Shown: positions 34,248 to 44,698, counted from the stretch's first letter. The stretch is 64,000 nucleotides of DNA from Mesobacillus jeotgali (GCF_002874535.1 NZ_CP025025.1:1287526-1351525), one strand, 5' to 3'. Notes: generated by a model not told the origin, from the sequence alone. Made by a program: numbers and translations.

Positions 34248-37200
34248 TTATTGGTTACGTTCTTTTTTCACCTGACGGAAGAAAAATACTTCATAAATAA
34301 CCGGTATCAAAATCAACGTTAATAGGGTAGACGAGGTTAGCCCTCCGATTACGGTTACTGCCAGCCCTTTTGAAATCAAGGTGCCAGATGAAGTGGTAAG
34401 CGCCAGTGGGATCAATGCAGCGATTGTCGCAAAAGCTGTCATCAGGATTGGGCGCAGTCTTGTGATTCCGGCTTCAATAAGAGCCTCACGGATTGGCATA
34501 CCTTTCTCTGTACGGTTCTGGCCAATTCGGTCGACCATGACAATCGCATTGGTCGTAACGATACCAATCAGCATCAGCAGTCCAATCATTACGCTTACTG
34601 ACATTGGTTCATCGGCAATCCACAGTCCCAGCAAAGAGCCGATTGGAACGAAAATCAATGAAGACAGGATGATGAACGGAATCCTCGCCTGACCGAATGT
34701 AATCAGCATGGTCAGATAGACAAGTCCGATGGCCACGACCATAGCAATTCCTAGCTGAGTGAATGTTTCAACTGTCTCATCACTGCCGCCTCCGCCTTCA
34801 AGGGAAACTTCATCAGGCAGTTCAATGTCATTTTGGACACCATCTATAACGGCATTCGAAACGGCTCTAATATCATTTGAATCAATCTGTGCAGAAACTC
34901 GCGCGAATATCTTGCCATCTAATTTCTGGATCGAAGTGAATGCTTCCGTTTCAGTGATATTAGCGACTTCAGTGATTGGAACAGGTCCTTGTTGAGTGAA
35001 GATGACCGTGTTTTTAAGATCTTCGATTGTTTCGGACTTTTCATCATAGGTGATGGCAACACGACGTTCTTCATCGCCGAGTTTCATAATGCCAGCGTCA
35101 ACGGGCTTTGTTTTATCAGTGATTGTACCCAGGATTTGGAATCCTGAAATACCTAATTGAGCAGATTTTTCAGGGTCGATATCTACAATCACTTGCTTTT
35201 GTTTTTCCGAAAAATTGTTAGAAACATATTTTAAGTCTTCCTGTTTCATCATGTATTCTTCTACCCTGGCGGCCGCGTCCTGCAAGACGGCCAGATCAGT
35301 AGAGTACAAGTCAATGTTCACATTATTATTTGATGGCGGACCGCCAGTAGATTGCTCCTGGATACCGATTTTCGCATCCGGCTCTATTGACAGAACGATT
35401 TCTTCCATTTCTTTTTCAAGCTCAGGTATGAACTCTGAAACACTTGCACCATCTCCCAGACTGATAAAATAGTTCGCCTGGTTCTGGCGTTTAAGACCAG
35501 TTTGGAAATCGCGGCTGCCGATCCCCACCGTCACATCATTTATTTCCTCTTGCTCTGAGAACATGTTCTCGACCTTCAAAGAGATTTCATTCGTCTTTTC
35601 TAATGAAGTGGAAGATGGCAGCTGGAAGGTAGCGACCAACAGTTTTTGCTCTTCATTCGGAATGAACGTGAAGCCAAGGCCTTTGACAAGGAATCCTGAA
35701 CCAGCAAGCAGGGCAATGGATAGGAAGATGATAAGAGCTTTATGGTTCAGGGACCATTTGATTGAAGATGCATATGCTCTCTGCAACGTACCTACTTTTT
35801 CTTCCTTTGGCACCTTCTTGAATGAGAATTTTGCCAGGATAGGGACAATCGTGACGGCTACAATTAATGACGCCAGCAAAGAAAATACAATCGTAAGCGC
35901 AAAAGGAAGGAAGAACTCACCGGTAATTCCCCCGACAAGTCCTAAAGGCAGGAATACAACAACCGTAGTTATGGTAGAGGAAGTGATTGCCTTCAGAATT
36001 TCCTTCGTTGAATCCTGGATCAATTCATCTGTCATGGCTTTATTGGTTTTCCGCACTCTGCGGAAGATGTTCTCAATAACTACAATACTATCATCGACCA
36101 CCCGGCCAACGGCTACAGCCATGCCCCCAAGTGTCATGATGTTCAAAGAAATATCAAGCTGATTCAAAAAGATTGACGAAATCAATAGCGAAAGTGGAAT
36201 CGATACAATCGCGATAATCGTTGCCCTGAAGTTCCTCAGGAAAATAAGTACAGCGATCGAAGCGAACAAGGCACCCAGCAAACCTTCCTTTACCAGGGTA
36301 TTTACCGATTTTTCAATTCCTTCCGCAGAATCGAAACCAATCGCGTATTCGAGACGGTCGTCATAGCTATTGATGACGGCTAAAACCCTCTCTGCGACTT
36401 CGACCGTATTTGCATCCTGCTTTTTCGTGATGGCCATTGATAATGATTCTTTCTCATTGTAGCGGGTGATTTCAGGTTTTTCCGTTACAACCTCAATTGA
36501 GGCAATATCCCCCAGTTTTACTGGCGGTGCATTTGGTGCAAATTTGGACTGAATCACCAGGTTTTCGAGCTCGTTGATTTCCTCTATTTTTTCCTGGACC
36601 CTTACTGGTACCTGGATTTCGTTTTCATTTAGGTTGCCAGCAGGAAAGCTGAACTTCTTGGCATTAATCGTTTCTTTAATCTCATTCAAACTAAGGGCAA
36701 GCTTAGCAGCCTTTTCCTGGTCAACGGTTATTTGGAGGATATCTTCAGTCATACCGCCAACTGAAACACTATTTATTCCCTGGATTTTATTCAGTTCAGG
36801 AATGATTTCATCGTTTACAAGCTGTTCAAGGTCCTGATCACCTTTGGCAAAAAGGGAAATATTGAAAATCGGGAATGTGCCAAATGAAAATCGGTTTACA
36901 CTTGTCTGTACATTTTCAGGAAGTCCTGCCTCCTTGATGAAGGAATTAACCTGCTGTTCAGCATCATCCAGTTCGGTATCAAAAGGGAATTCAAGATTGA
37001 TGATTGAGATGCTTTCAAATGAAGAACTCTGGAGTTTTTTGAGTCCATCAATGCCCTTGAATTTGGTTTCTAGCTTCTCTGTCACTTGCTCATTTATATC
37101 CTGAGGTGATGCCCCTGGATAAATGACTTCTACTGAAAGCTGGGGAAACTCAATATTCGGCAGTAAATCGACCTTCAGGCGGGTGAAGGAATACAGTCCG

Positions 37201-37274
37201 CCGAGAATTAATAAAAAGGAAATGATAAAAACAGCAAAAGCATTTTTAAGACTGAATCTTGTTAAAAATCCCAT
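34248..37274 (-). CDS. RND-family efflux transporter (AcrB/SwrC type)
   Basis: A 1008-residue proton-driven exporter with the RND layout: helix 1 (FAVFIISFLLILGGLYSF), a large extracytoplasmic loop, helices 2-6 (GLLGALFASIAVLIFLRNFR, MAVAVGRVVDDSIVVIENIF with the two Asp of the proton relay), helix 7, a second loop and helices 8-12 (MLIGIVTTNAIVMVDRIGQN). In Bacillus the related SwrC/YerP exports surfactants and lipophilic compounds. There is no membrane fusion protein next to it. GAGGTAAACC precedes the ATG. Confidence 0.88.
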   Translation of the reverse strand: MGFLTRFSLKNAFAVFIISFLLILGGLYSFTRLKVDLLPNIEFPQLSVEVIYPGASPQDINEQVTEKLETKFKGIDGLKKLQSSSFESISIINLEFPFDTELDDAEQQVNSFIKEAGLPENVQTSVNRFSFGTFPIFNISLFAKGDQDLEQLVNDEIIPELNKIQGINSVSVGGMTEDILQITVDQEKAAKLALSLNEIKETINAKKFSFPAGNLNENEIQVPVRVQEKIEEINELENLVIQSKFAPNAPPVKLGDIASIEVVTEKPEITRYNEKESLSMAITKKQDANTVEVAERVLAVINSYDDRLEYAIGFDSAEGIEKSVNTLVKEGLLGALFASIAVLIFLRNFRATIIAIVSIPLSLLISSIFLNQLDISLNIMTLGGMAVAVGRVVDDSIVVIENIFRRVRKTNKAMTDELIQDSTKEILKAITSSTITTVVVFLPLGLVGGITGEFFLPFALTIVFSLLASLIVAVTIVPILAKFSFKKVPKEEKVGTLQRAYASSIKWSLNHKALIIFLSIALLAGSGFLVKGLGFTFIPNEEQKLLVATFQLPSSTSLEKTNEISLKVENMFSEQEEINDVTVGIGSRDFQTGLKRQNQANYFISLGDGASVSEFIPELEKEMEEIVLSIEPDAKIGIQEQSTGGPPSNNNVNIDLYSTDLAVLQDAAARVEEYMMKQEDLKYVSNNFSEKQKQVIVDIDPEKSAQLGISGFQILGTITDKTKPVDAGIMKLGDEERRVAITYDEKSETIEDLKNTVIFTQQGPVPITEVANITETEAFTSIQKLDGKIFARVSAQIDSNDIRAVSNAVIDGVQNDIELPDEVSLEGGGGSDETVETFTQLGIAMVVAIGLVYLTMLITFGQARIPFIILSSLIFVPIGSLLGLWIADEPMSVSVMIGLLMLIGIVTTNAIVMVDRIGQNRTEKGMPIREALIEAGITRLRPILMTAFATIAALIPLALTTSSGTLISKGLAVTVIGGLTSSTLLTLILIPVIYEVFFFRQVKKERNQ

Positions 37275-37497
37275 TAGGTTTACCTCGTTTCATAAAAAAG
37301 TTATGCTCTTATTCTATATGTCTTTTATGTACTTTTCATTTTTAAACTGTAAAAATTTTAAATAGATTTTTCGCATTGATTGTTACTTTGTAACAAAGCT
37401 TAACCTGCACTGGGACTCTTTACAAAAAATTCAAAGTACAACAAAGGTGAGGAGAGCATAAAAAAAGGTCCGGATTCACTCCGAACCTCAAAAGCTT

Positions 37498-39618
37498 TTA
37501 TTTACGCTTAATGGTGATTGCATCATTTTCTATGACTGCGCTCAATTGAACCGCATCCGGTTCTTCAAGAATGAAGTCAGCAATGGAATCCTCCAGCTGC
37601 TCTTGAATGGAACGGCGAAGCGGTCGAGCGCCAAATGCTGGGTGATACCCAAGCTCAGCTAATTTTCCCTTCACTTCTGCTGTCACTTCGAGGCTGATGT
37701 TTTGCTCTTCAAGTGTTCCTTGCAGTTCAGAAAGCATTAAGTCAACAATCTGTAGTAGGTGTTCTTTTTCAAGCGACTTGAACTCAATGATGCTATCGAA
37801 GCGGTTAAGGAATTCCGGCTTGAAGAAGCCTCCCAGTGAGTCAAGAATGCTTGACTCATTTACAGCTGTGCTTTGGCCAAAACCTACCTTGATTGTCTTG
37901 TGCCCGACGCCTGCGTTACTTGTCATGATGATCACTGTGTCCTTGAAGCTGACGGTGCGTCCCTGGCTGTCGGTCAGGCGGCCATCCTCAAGAATCTGCA
38001 GGAACATGTGCTGGACATCCGGATGAGCTTTTTCGATTTCATCCAACAAAATGATGCTATACGGGTTGCGGCGAACCTTTTCGGTCAGCTGGCCAGCTTC
38101 ATCATGGCCGACATATCCTGGAGGTGAACCAATCAGCTTGGATACGCTGTGCTTTTCCATATACTCACTCATGTCGAGACGAATCATTGCATCTTTAGAG
38201 CCAAAAAGCTCTTCTGCCAATGTTTTGGTCAGTTCCGTTTTACCGACTCCTGTTGGTCCCACAAATAGGAAGGATCCAATTGGGCGGTTCTTTGATTTCA
38301 GGCCAGCACGGCTGCGCCGAATTGCCTTCGCTACTTTCTGCACAGCTTCCTCCTGGCCAATTACCTTGCCATTAAGGTTTGCGACTAGATTCTTCATCCT
38401 TGCTTGTTCGTCCTCCTGAAGTTTGCCCACTGGAATTCCAGTCTTCTTCTCGATGATTTCCTGGATATGCTGGACTGTTACAACAGGTCTTACTTCAGTA
38501 CCATTGTCATTTAATGCTTTTTCCAGCTTTGCTTCTTCGTCACGAAGCTTTGCAGCAGTTTCATAGTCTTCCTGCTTCAATGCTTCATCTTTTTCCCTAG
38601 CGATTTCAGCAAGTCGGCTTTCAGCATCATTTTTATCTGTATAGTCAGAAATAAGGTTAAGCTTAGAACCCGCTTCATCCATTAAATCGATTGCTTTATC
38701 AGGAAGAAAGCGATCCTGGATATAACGATGTGATAGCTGTACACATGCCTTGATTGTTTCATCTGAAAAGGAAACCTGATGGAAATCTTCGTACTTGAAT
38801 TGAATTCCTTTCAGGATTTCGACAGCCTCATCAACTGTTGGTTCCAGGACATGTACTGGCTGGAAGCGTCTCTCGAGAGCTGCATCCTTTTCAATCTGAC
38901 GATACTCCTTCAGAGTTGTCGCACCTACTACATGCAGCTCACCGCGGGCAAGTGCTGGCTTCAGAATATTGCCTGCATCCATGGATCCTTCGGCAGACCC
39001 AGCACCAACAAGCTGGTGTATTTCATCAATGAACAGAATGATATTTTTACGTGCCTGTAATTCAGAAATAAGCTGTTTCATTCTCTCCTCAAATTGCCCG
39101 CGAATTCCTGTATTGGAGACCATGGAGGCTACATCTAAAAGATAAACTTCCTTGTTCTTCAGCTTATCTGGGACTGCACCTTCAACAATCTTTAGAGCGA
39201 GTCCTTCAGCAATGGCTGTTTTACCCACACCAGGTTCACCAATAAGCACAGGGTTATTTTTATTTCTTCTATTTAAAATCTCGATAACTCGTTTTACTTC
39301 ATCATCTCGCCCAATTACTGGGTCAATTAAGCCGGTCTTAGCAATTTGGGTCAAATTTCTTCCATATTGATCGATAAAGCCATTTCCTCCGCCAGCTGTT
39401 TTCGTGGCAGCAGCGGCCGGGTCACGGTTAGGTTTTAGATCATTACCTGAAAACTGTTTGAACATATCGTTAAAAGGCGGATAGCCAAAGGAAGCACCTA
39501 ATTTCTCTTTTTCTGTGTGGTAGCAATCTTCACAGAGCAATAAATGCTTCTGATTACCGTTTAAATTTACCCTCAACTGGATATTTGCGTGTTTTTCCTG
39601 GCAATTTTGGCAAAGCAT
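37498..39618 (-). CDS. clpE: ATP-dependent Clp protease ATPase subunit ClpE
   Basis: A 706-residue AAA+ unfoldase that works with ClpP on aggregated proteins. The N-terminal zinc finger that defines ClpE is C3-x2-C6 and C29-x2-C32. There are two AAA modules (Walker [10 protein letters not shown] near 123 and [10 protein letters not shown] near 450) and a UVR coiled coil ([20 protein letters not shown] near 343). CtsR operators lie in its promoter. GGAGGAAT precedes the ATG. Confidence 0.95.
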   Translation of the reverse strand: MLCQNCQEKHANIQLRVNLNGNQKHLLLCEDCYHTEKEKLGASFGYPPFNDMFKQFSGNDLKPNRDPAAAATKTAGGGNGFIDQYGRNLTQIAKTGLIDPVIGRDDEVKRVIEILNRRNKNNPVLIGEPGVGKTAIAEGLALKIVEGAVPDKLKNKEVYLLDVASMVSNTGIRGQFEERMKQLISELQARKNIILFIDEIHQLVGAGSAEGSMDAGNILKPALARGELHVVGATTLKEYRQIEKDAALERRFQPVHVLEPTVDEAVEILKGIQFKYEDFHQVSFSDETIKACVQLSHRYIQDRFLPDKAIDLMDEAGSKLNLISDYTDKNDAESRLAEIAREKDEALKQEDYETAAKLRDEEAKLEKALNDNGTEVRPVVTVQHIQEIIEKKTGIPVGKLQEDEQARMKNLVANLNGKVIGQEEAVQKVAKAIRRSRAGLKSKNRPIGSFLFVGPTGVGKTELTKTLAEELFGSKDAMIRLDMSEYMEKHSVSKLIGSPPGYVGHDEAGQLTEKVRRNPYSIILLDEIEKAHPDVQHMFLQILEDGRLTDSQGRTVSFKDTVIIMTSNAGVGHKTIKVGFGQSTAVNESSILDSLGGFFKPEFLNRFDSIIEFKSLEKEHLLQIVDLMLSELQGTLEEQNISLEVTAEVKGKLAELGYHPAFGARPLRRSIQEQLEDSIADFILEEPDAVQLSAVIENDAITIKRK

Positions 39619-39679
39619 TTAAATTCCTCCTTCAAAAATGTAATTTCTATTTAAAGTGATCAACGATTCATTTTTTGAC

Positions 39680-39736
39680 TTTGACCATCTTTGATCAATT
39701 TAATCTCATTATAATTTGACCTTATTTGACTTTCAA
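39680..39736 (-). promoter_or_regulatory. clpE promoter with two CtsR operators
   Basis: On the minus strand: -35 TTGAAA (39731-39736), a 17-bp spacer and -10 TATAAT (39708-39713). Operator 1 is AGTCAAA-TAA-GGTCAAA (39715-39731), filling the spacer. Operator 2 is GATCAAA-GAT-GGTCAAA (39680-39696), downstream of the start, one mismatch from the CtsR consensus. A further half-site overlaps operator 2. CtsR bound here would block the polymerase directly. Confidence 0.92.
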
Positions 39737-39852
39737 GAATTTTGATTGTGGTAATTTTTAGTAAACATTTTCGTTTAAATCCCCCGTTCCAAAAAAAGCT
39801 CGTCATGGTTTGTCTATCCTTACATATATTGAGAAGGAGGGAGGGGAACGAT

Positions 39853-40896
39853 TTGAAGACGAATTGGGGTGCTGCCTTTCAAATCGCTGCTGTTTATGTT
39901 GGTACTGTTGTGGGAGCCGGTTTTGCGACGGGAAGAGAAATCGTTGAATTCTTTTCCCGCTTTGGAATAGTTGGGTTGATTGGGGTTTTCATGGCGGGAT
40001 ACATTCTTACATATCTGGGTGCAAAATTAATGCGCATCGCAGCAGCTATCGGGGCCCAATCTTATGAAGAAATGAATGTACATTTGTTTGGGAAATTTTT
40101 TGGGAGAATCATCAATATAATGATGCTTTTTATGCTGCTTGGGGTTTGTGCTGTTATGCTTTCTGGTGCAGGGGCCGTTTTTGAGGAGCAGCTTGGATTG
40201 ACCAAATCGCTTGGCATCTTTGTCACGATTGCATTGTCACTTGCCGTTATGGTTGTCGGTTTGAAGGGCGTTTTTGCTGTTAATACCTTTGTTGTGCCTA
40301 TGATGATCTTGTTCAGTCTGATTTTATTTTTCCTGTCAGTCAAGTTGCCTGGATTCATTGAGCAGGTCGTTTTTATTCCATATGCAGAGGATGGCTGGAA
40401 GGCGGTCATCGGTCCGTTTTCCTATACAGCCCTGAACCTGTCGCTTGCCCAGGCAGTGCTGGTTCCTGTTGCAGCAGAGATGAAAGATGATAATACTGTA
40501 AAATGGGGAGGAATCCTCGGCGGGATTGCGCTGACTTTAATCCTGCTTTCAAGCCATTTGACTTTAATCATGCTCCCGGGATTCGAAACTTTTGAAATAC
40601 CGATGGCAGTCGTTATGAAGCAGCTAGCTGCAGGACTTTACTGGATTTTTGTCCTGATTGTATATGGTGAAATATTCACATCTGTAATCGGCAATATTTT
40701 TGGGCTTGAAAGGCAGATTCAAAAATATGTCAAGCTGCCAAGCATGCTCGTTGTCTCGTTTCTCTTCTTGATTTGTTATTTCATCAGTTTGATTGATTAT
40801 GGAACGCTTCTTTCAATACTGTATCCGGTTTTTGGCTATATTAGTTTGATTTTTATCGTGTTGTTATGGATGAAACCAATTAATGTGAATAAATAA
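39853..40896 (+). CDS. ykvI: YkvI-family membrane transporter
   Basis: A 348-residue membrane protein of about ten helices, distantly LeuT/APC-like (WGAAFQIAAVYVGTVVGAGF at the start). I chose the TTG at 39853 after GGAGGGAGGGG; a longer frame from 39742 gives a non-family extension. It lies next to clpE as in B. subtilis. The substrate is unknown. Confidence 0.82.
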   Translation: MKTNWGAAFQIAAVYVGTVVGAGFATGREIVEFFSRFGIVGLIGVFMAGYILTYLGAKLMRIAAAIGAQSYEEMNVHLFGKFFGRIINIMMLFMLLGVCAVMLSGAGAVFEEQLGLTKSLGIFVTIALSLAVMVVGLKGVFAVNTFVVPMMILFSLILFFLSVKLPGFIEQVVFIPYAEDGWKAVIGPFSYTALNLSLAQAVLVPVAAEMKDDNTVKWGGILGGIALTLILLSSHLTLIMLPGFETFEIPMAVVMKQLAAGLYWIFVLIVYGEIFTSVIGNIFGLERQIQKYVKLPSMLVVSFLFLICYFISLIDYGTLLSILYPVFGYISLIFIVLLWMKPINVNK

Positions 40897-40924
40897 AAAA
40901 AGAAGGGGAAGCCCCTTCTTTTTT
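40896..40924. terminator. Bidirectional terminator
   Basis: AAAAAGAAGGGG / CCCCTTCTTTTTT with a three-base loop; it runs into the end of the minus-strand lipoprotein gene. Confidence 0.85.
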
Positions 40925-41579
40925 ATTTATCTTCTTTCATGATCGTCTTGGCCATTTCTATGAAGGCGCTGCGGTGGTCAGCATCTTCTTTAGTGAATAG
41001 TGTCAGCTTTAATGGTTGTTCCTCATTTTTTATTAAATAAGTAGTGACTATGTCTGACCCACTTTTAGTTTCCATTGCCCAGGCATTGTTGAAGAATGGG
41101 TCTTCAGGTGTTTGTGTCTCTTTAACTTCAGGACCAACAGCCGCTAGCTGTGCTTTTGAATTTTCTTCAACTAAAGCCCACTCTGCGTCAGCTGGAAGCA
41201 ATTCTATCCTCATGAAAACACTGTCTTCTTCAGTCCACATCAGTACATCCTTGTTAGGTTCCTCTGCTGACAATTCATATTCAGGCAAAACATACATGGA
41301 GTAGTTTTGATTATCATTGTGCTTTAAAAAAGCAGTCTGTTCCTTTTGTTCGCCATTCACTGTATAAGCAATGTTTTGCTCCATAATGCGGATTAAGCCC
41401 TCTTCATTCTCTTTCTCCGGGTCTGTTGTCTTTTGGTCTTCTTCATTTTTTTCTGGCGCAGCAGCCGGCTGGGCTGCAGGTGCCTTGTCTGTTGACTCCG
41501 ATTCTTCGGGAGAGCCACAGCCTGCAATGAATAATGCTGATAATCCGATAATTGCAAATGAGTTTACTAATTTGTTCAT
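40923..41579 (-). CDS. Predicted lipoprotein of unknown function
   Basis: A 218-residue protein with a lipoprotein signal peptide and lipobox LFIAGC (Cys21). A Pro/Ala/Glu-rich linker (25-60) is followed by a beta-rich domain (about 65-215) with EYELSAEEPNKDVLMW. It is predicted to be anchored on the outer face of the membrane. No known family is recognised. GGGGGCAA precedes the ATG. Confidence 0.8.
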   Translation of the reverse strand: MNKLVNSFAIIGLSALFIAGCGSPEESESTDKAPAAQPAAAPEKNEEDQKTTDPEKENEEGLIRIMEQNIAYTVNGEQKEQTAFLKHNDNQNYSMYVLPEYELSAEEPNKDVLMWTEEDSVFMRIELLPADAEWALVEENSKAQLAAVGPEVKETQTPEDPFFNNAWAMETKSGSDIVTTYLIKNEEQPLKLTLFTKEDADHRSAFIEMAKTIMKEDK

Positions 41580-41703
41580 GTCTAATTGCCCCCTGTTATT
41601 TCGTATGGTGATTTCTACATATTAAGACGGAATATAATTACGAAAGTTACAATACTTGTCGCTTTTACAAAAATATTATGGACAAGCAGATTGGACAATA
41701 ATA

Positions 41704-41742
41704 AAAATGACCCATAAGCCAACGATTGGCATAGGTCATTTT
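41704..41742 (-). terminator. Terminator of the CPBP protease gene
   Basis: AAAATGACC / GGTCATTTT with an inner GCCAA/TTGGC stem; T-run on the minus strand. Confidence 0.75.
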
Positions 41743-41755
41743 AAAGGTGCAAAGA

Positions 41756-42367
41756 TTAGTTTAAAGGAATGAAAACAAATAATAATAAATCAAAGACGAT
41801 GTGAGAGACAATAACGAGTGGCAGACTCCGTTTCCAAGCATATAAAATACTCCACGCCAGTCCCGCGATCATTGCAGCAAGTACAAGAATGAACTCCCCG
41901 GAATAGAGATGGACGGAAGCATATAATATTACTGAAAGGCCAATCGACATTTTCATACTAAAGTATTTGCTAAGTCGTTTTTGGATTAATCCTCGCCAAA
42001 AGATTTCTTCTCCGGGAGCAAGGATTAACACCAGGACGAGATAATGCCAGATTAATTCAGGTGAAAACCTGCCATACAGACGCGAGATTTGATTGGCGAA
42101 AGGCAGATTGAGCATCTCGAACAAGAAGCTTCCGAGCCAAAAGAGGCCGAATAGACCGAGCCCTGAAGCGACTCCCAGCGTTAGATAAGTTAGTGTGGAT
42201 GTATTGTCCTCAATTTCTTCGTGTATGATGGAATAACTGATCAGAACCAGCATCGAAGCTGTGAATATATACCAGAATACGTCTTTATCCTCGAAGGTAA
42301 AAAATAAGAGAAGATGAGCGATCAAAATACCAAGAATTAATCTGCGATCCGCCATCCAATTTTTCAT
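41756..42367 (-). CDS. CPBP-family intramembrane glutamic protease
   Basis: A 203-residue membrane protein with six to seven hydrophobic segments. The catalytic motif APGEEIFWRGLIQKRL lies near residue 118, with later His residues in ASVHLYSG and SHIVFD. The family includes the CAAX proteases and bacteriocin self-immunity proteins. AAAGGGGTT precedes the ATG. The substrate is unknown. Confidence 0.83.
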   Translation of the reverse strand: MKNWMADRRLILGILIAHLLLFFTFEDKDVFWYIFTASMLVLISYSIIHEEIEDNTSTLTYLTLGVASGLGLFGLFWLGSFLFEMLNLPFANQISRLYGRFSPELIWHYLVLVLILAPGEEIFWRGLIQKRLSKYFSMKMSIGLSVILYASVHLYSGEFILVLAAMIAGLAWSILYAWKRSLPLVIVSHIVFDLLLFVFIPLN

Positions 42368-42494
42368 ATTACATAAAACCCCTTTCCAGAAACAAAATTT
42401 ATTGTACCAAATAATTCATTAAATTTGTAAGGAAATGATTTCTTTGAGATGGGGCATGGTAATAATGAACGAAAATATGAATGGAGGGAAGATC

Positions 42495-42608
42495 ATGTCA
42501 GAATCAAAGCGCGAGAAGGAGCGTAATTGGACTGTACGAAAGCAGGATCAACACCCGCATGGAAAGGTAAAATCCTTTAAGGAACTTGCTGGGAAAGAAA
42601 ATAAGTAA
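42495..42608 (+). CDS. Very small protein, DUF6254-like
   Basis: A 37-residue basic protein (MSESKREKERNWTVRKQDQ..., ending AGKENK) with a clear GGAGGGAA site. The WTVRKQ..PHGKVKSF pattern matches DUF6254 as I recall it. The function is unknown. A terminator follows eight bases after the stop. Confidence 0.7.
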   Translation: MSESKREKERNWTVRKQDQHPHGKVKSFKELAGKENK

Positions 42609-42615
42609 TAACAAG

Positions 42616-42642
42616 AAAAAAGCAGCTGAGGCTGCTTTTTTC
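42616..42642 (+). terminator. Terminator of the DUF6254-like gene
   Basis: AAAAAAGCAGC / GCTGCTTTTTT around TGAG. Confidence 0.88.
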
Positions 42643-42659
42643 CTGTTGAATTTCATATA

Positions 42660-42848
42660 TTAATAGGCAGTTTCTTTTACAATTTTATAGTTTTTATGAT
42701 TGATGACGGTGCGTTGGTCGAGCTCTAGATCCCGGAAATTGTTCATATATGTTAAATCAACAATAACCGAGTTTTCATTGACCTTTTCCACAACACCTTG
42801 CAATCCTTCTTTGAATTCGATTACATTTCCAACATCGGCTTTCTTCAA
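42660..42848 (-). CDS. ykvS: YkvS/DUF2187-family small protein
   Basis: A 62-residue protein with a KOW/SH3-like beta-barrel feel (VGNVIEFKEGLQGVVEKVNE, NSVIVDLTYM, VINHKNYKIV). I chose the TTG at 42848, nine bases after AAGGAG, which gives the family start MKKADVGN. A longer frame opens at 42887 but lacks its own ribosome binding site. The function is unknown. Confidence 0.78.
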   Translation of the reverse strand: MKKADVGNVIEFKEGLQGVVEKVNENSVIVDLTYMNNFRDLELDQRTVINHKNYKIVKETAY

Positions 42849-43143
42849 ATAACCTCGCTCCTTCGTTATATTTCGAATTACTAACATTTTGCCTTAATTT
42901 TCTCCTAGCGTAAAGGAAAATCAGTATTAAATTTCAAATGTTCACGAAACTTTCATTTTATAAAAGTTAGAAAATTCAATTTATATGACCTATTATATAG
43001 AATAATTCGATTTCCATCCAGTGGAAATTTAAAATGAACTCACAAATTTATTCCCATTTTACAAATTTAAAAACAAATGGGTTTTGCAAATCAAGCAATA
43101 GGAGATAAAATAGTTTTTAGCTTAAGAAACTGGGGTGGTTTAT

Positions 43144-43338
43144 TTGGATAAGGAACAGGCTGTCCGGATGCTGGAAAGTTTGAAAAATAAAGAAGTGGAA
43201 GAAATCTTTGTCTCAAAACAGGATTTTATGAAATTTCGTGAATTTCTGGTAAAAAGGGATGACTTTAAACACTTCAGGGGCATCGCTCAAAGAGGCGGAG
43301 ATGTCATTTTTAGATATGTGGATGAGGCAAGGAGCTAA
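43144..43338 (+). CDS. Hypothetical protein, 64 residues
   Basis: A small soluble alpha/beta protein (MDKEQAVRMLESLKNKEVEEIFVSK...) from a TTG at 43144 after GGGGTGG; an in-frame GTG at 43135 overlaps that site. The C-terminal FRGIAQRGGDVIFRYV is basic. It is not recognised. Confidence 0.6.
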   Translation: MDKEQAVRMLESLKNKEVEEIFVSKQDFMKFREFLVKRDDFKHFRGIAQRGGDVIFRYVDEARS

Positions 43339-43430
43339 TTAGAGAAAAAACTGTGGTTAAGGTAAATTTTACTATACCTATTAGTGGAATAGTAGTAAAA
43401 TATTAACACATACTGGTGAGGTGATTCTTG

Positions 43431-43604
43431 ATGGAAACTGTGTGCCCTGAGAAATTAATGGAAGAAATCGAACACAAACGTAAAGAGATGATTTTAGCCG
43501 CAGAGGAAACAGGGTTTCAAAGCGTTCAGACCATATCAGCAAGCCAGGAACTTGATAAGCTTTTAAATATCATTCAGGAAGAACTACATATATTTTCAAA
43601 ATGA
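43431..43604 (+). CDS. Second Spo0E-like phosphatase
   Basis: A 57-residue helical hairpin (METVCPEKLMEEIEHKRKEM...) with the Spo0E signature SQELDKLLNII near residue 38. The ATG follows GGTGAGGTG. It may dephosphorylate Spo0A~P or another response regulator. It is shorter than the copy at 21027. A further start is not needed. Confidence 0.75.
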   Translation: METVCPEKLMEEIEHKRKEMILAAEETGFQSVQTISASQELDKLLNIIQEELHIFSK

Positions 43605-43749
43605 GTTTTGCAGGAGCACTAAAATAGTGTTCCTTTTTATTTGGATAAAATTGGTTGAAAATTCACTTTTTTATATTCAGGTGTTAAACTTTTCTTATGT
43701 CTTTTATAGAAAGAAAACAAGAGTTCACTCTCAAGGGGAGGAAAAAGGA

Positions 43750-44694
43750 ATGGAATTGGTAAAAAAACTAGAGCAGTTAAAAATAGAAATTAGTAAAAAT
43801 GTGGTCGGAAGAGAGCATGAGGTAGAGATGATGGTGATCGCCCTTTTGAATAATGGCCATATTCTGATGGAAAGTGTGCCAGGAACGGGAAAAACATTAC
43901 TTGCTAAAACATTTGCAAGAGGTATAAGCGGAGATTTTTCAAGGATCCAATTTACACCGGACGTATTGCCTAGTGATATTACCGGTATCCAGTTTTTCAA
44001 CCCGAAGCTTCAGGAATTCGAATTAAAGCCAGGTCCGATTGTCACTAATATCCTTCTGGCAGATGAAATCAACCGAGCAACACCACGAACACAATCTAGC
44101 TTGCTGGAGGCGATGGAGGAAAACCAGGTAACGATCGATGGTCATACGATTTCCTTGAAATCCCCTTTCCTCGTTATCGCAACTCAGAATCCTGTGGAAT
44201 CACAGCAGGGGACATTCCAGCTTCCGGTTGCACAGATGGACCGATTTTTTATTAAGCTTTCTCTTGGGTATCCAGAAGTAAACGAAGAGAGGGAGATGAT
44301 TAAGAAGCATCGGTTTGGGACTGCAACGACAGATGTTAACTCCGTGATTAGTGAGGAGGATATTAATTCTATAAAGGAGGAACTCAGGAATGTAAAGTTA
44401 ACAGAGGTGGTCGAAGAATATCTATTGCAAATCACCCGCAAAACAAGGAATCATCCTTCTATAGAATTAGGAATCAGCCCAAGGGGAACGCTTGCTTTAG
44501 TAAAGGCTGCTCAGGGTAGAGCTCTTATTCATGGACGCAGCTATGTAGTTCCAAATGATGTGAAAGAAATGGCGCCCTACGTGTTGGGGCACAGAATTTA
44601 TCTATCTGCAGAGGCTTCGCTGACGATGACTGCAGAAAAAGTAGTCGAGGATTTGCTGGATTCTATTCCGCTTCCGGTTGAAGTTGAGGTATAA
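43750..44694 (+). CDS. MoxR-family AAA ATPase
   Basis: A 315-residue AAA+ protein. Walker A is ESVPGTGKTLLAKTF near residue 40, Walker B is LLADEINRATPRTQSSLLEAMEE near 105, and sensor IATQNPVE lies near 145. MoxR proteins act as chaperones that mature partner proteins, usually with DUF58 partners as here. I chose the ATG at 43750 after GGGGAGGAAAAAGG. Confidence 0.87.
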   Translation: MELVKKLEQLKIEISKNVVGREHEVEMMVIALLNNGHILMESVPGTGKTLLAKTFARGISGDFSRIQFTPDVLPSDITGIQFFNPKLQEFELKPGPIVTNILLADEINRATPRTQSSLLEAMEENQVTIDGHTISLKSPFLVIATQNPVESQQGTFQLPVAQMDRFFIKLSLGYPEVNEEREMIKKHRFGTATTDVNSVISEEDINSIKEELRNVKLTEVVEEYLLQITRKTRNHPSIELGISPRGTLALVKAAQGRALIHGRSYVVPNDVKEMAPYVLGHRIYLSAEASLTMTAEKVVEDLLDSIPLPVEVEV

Positions 44695-44698
44695 GCCA

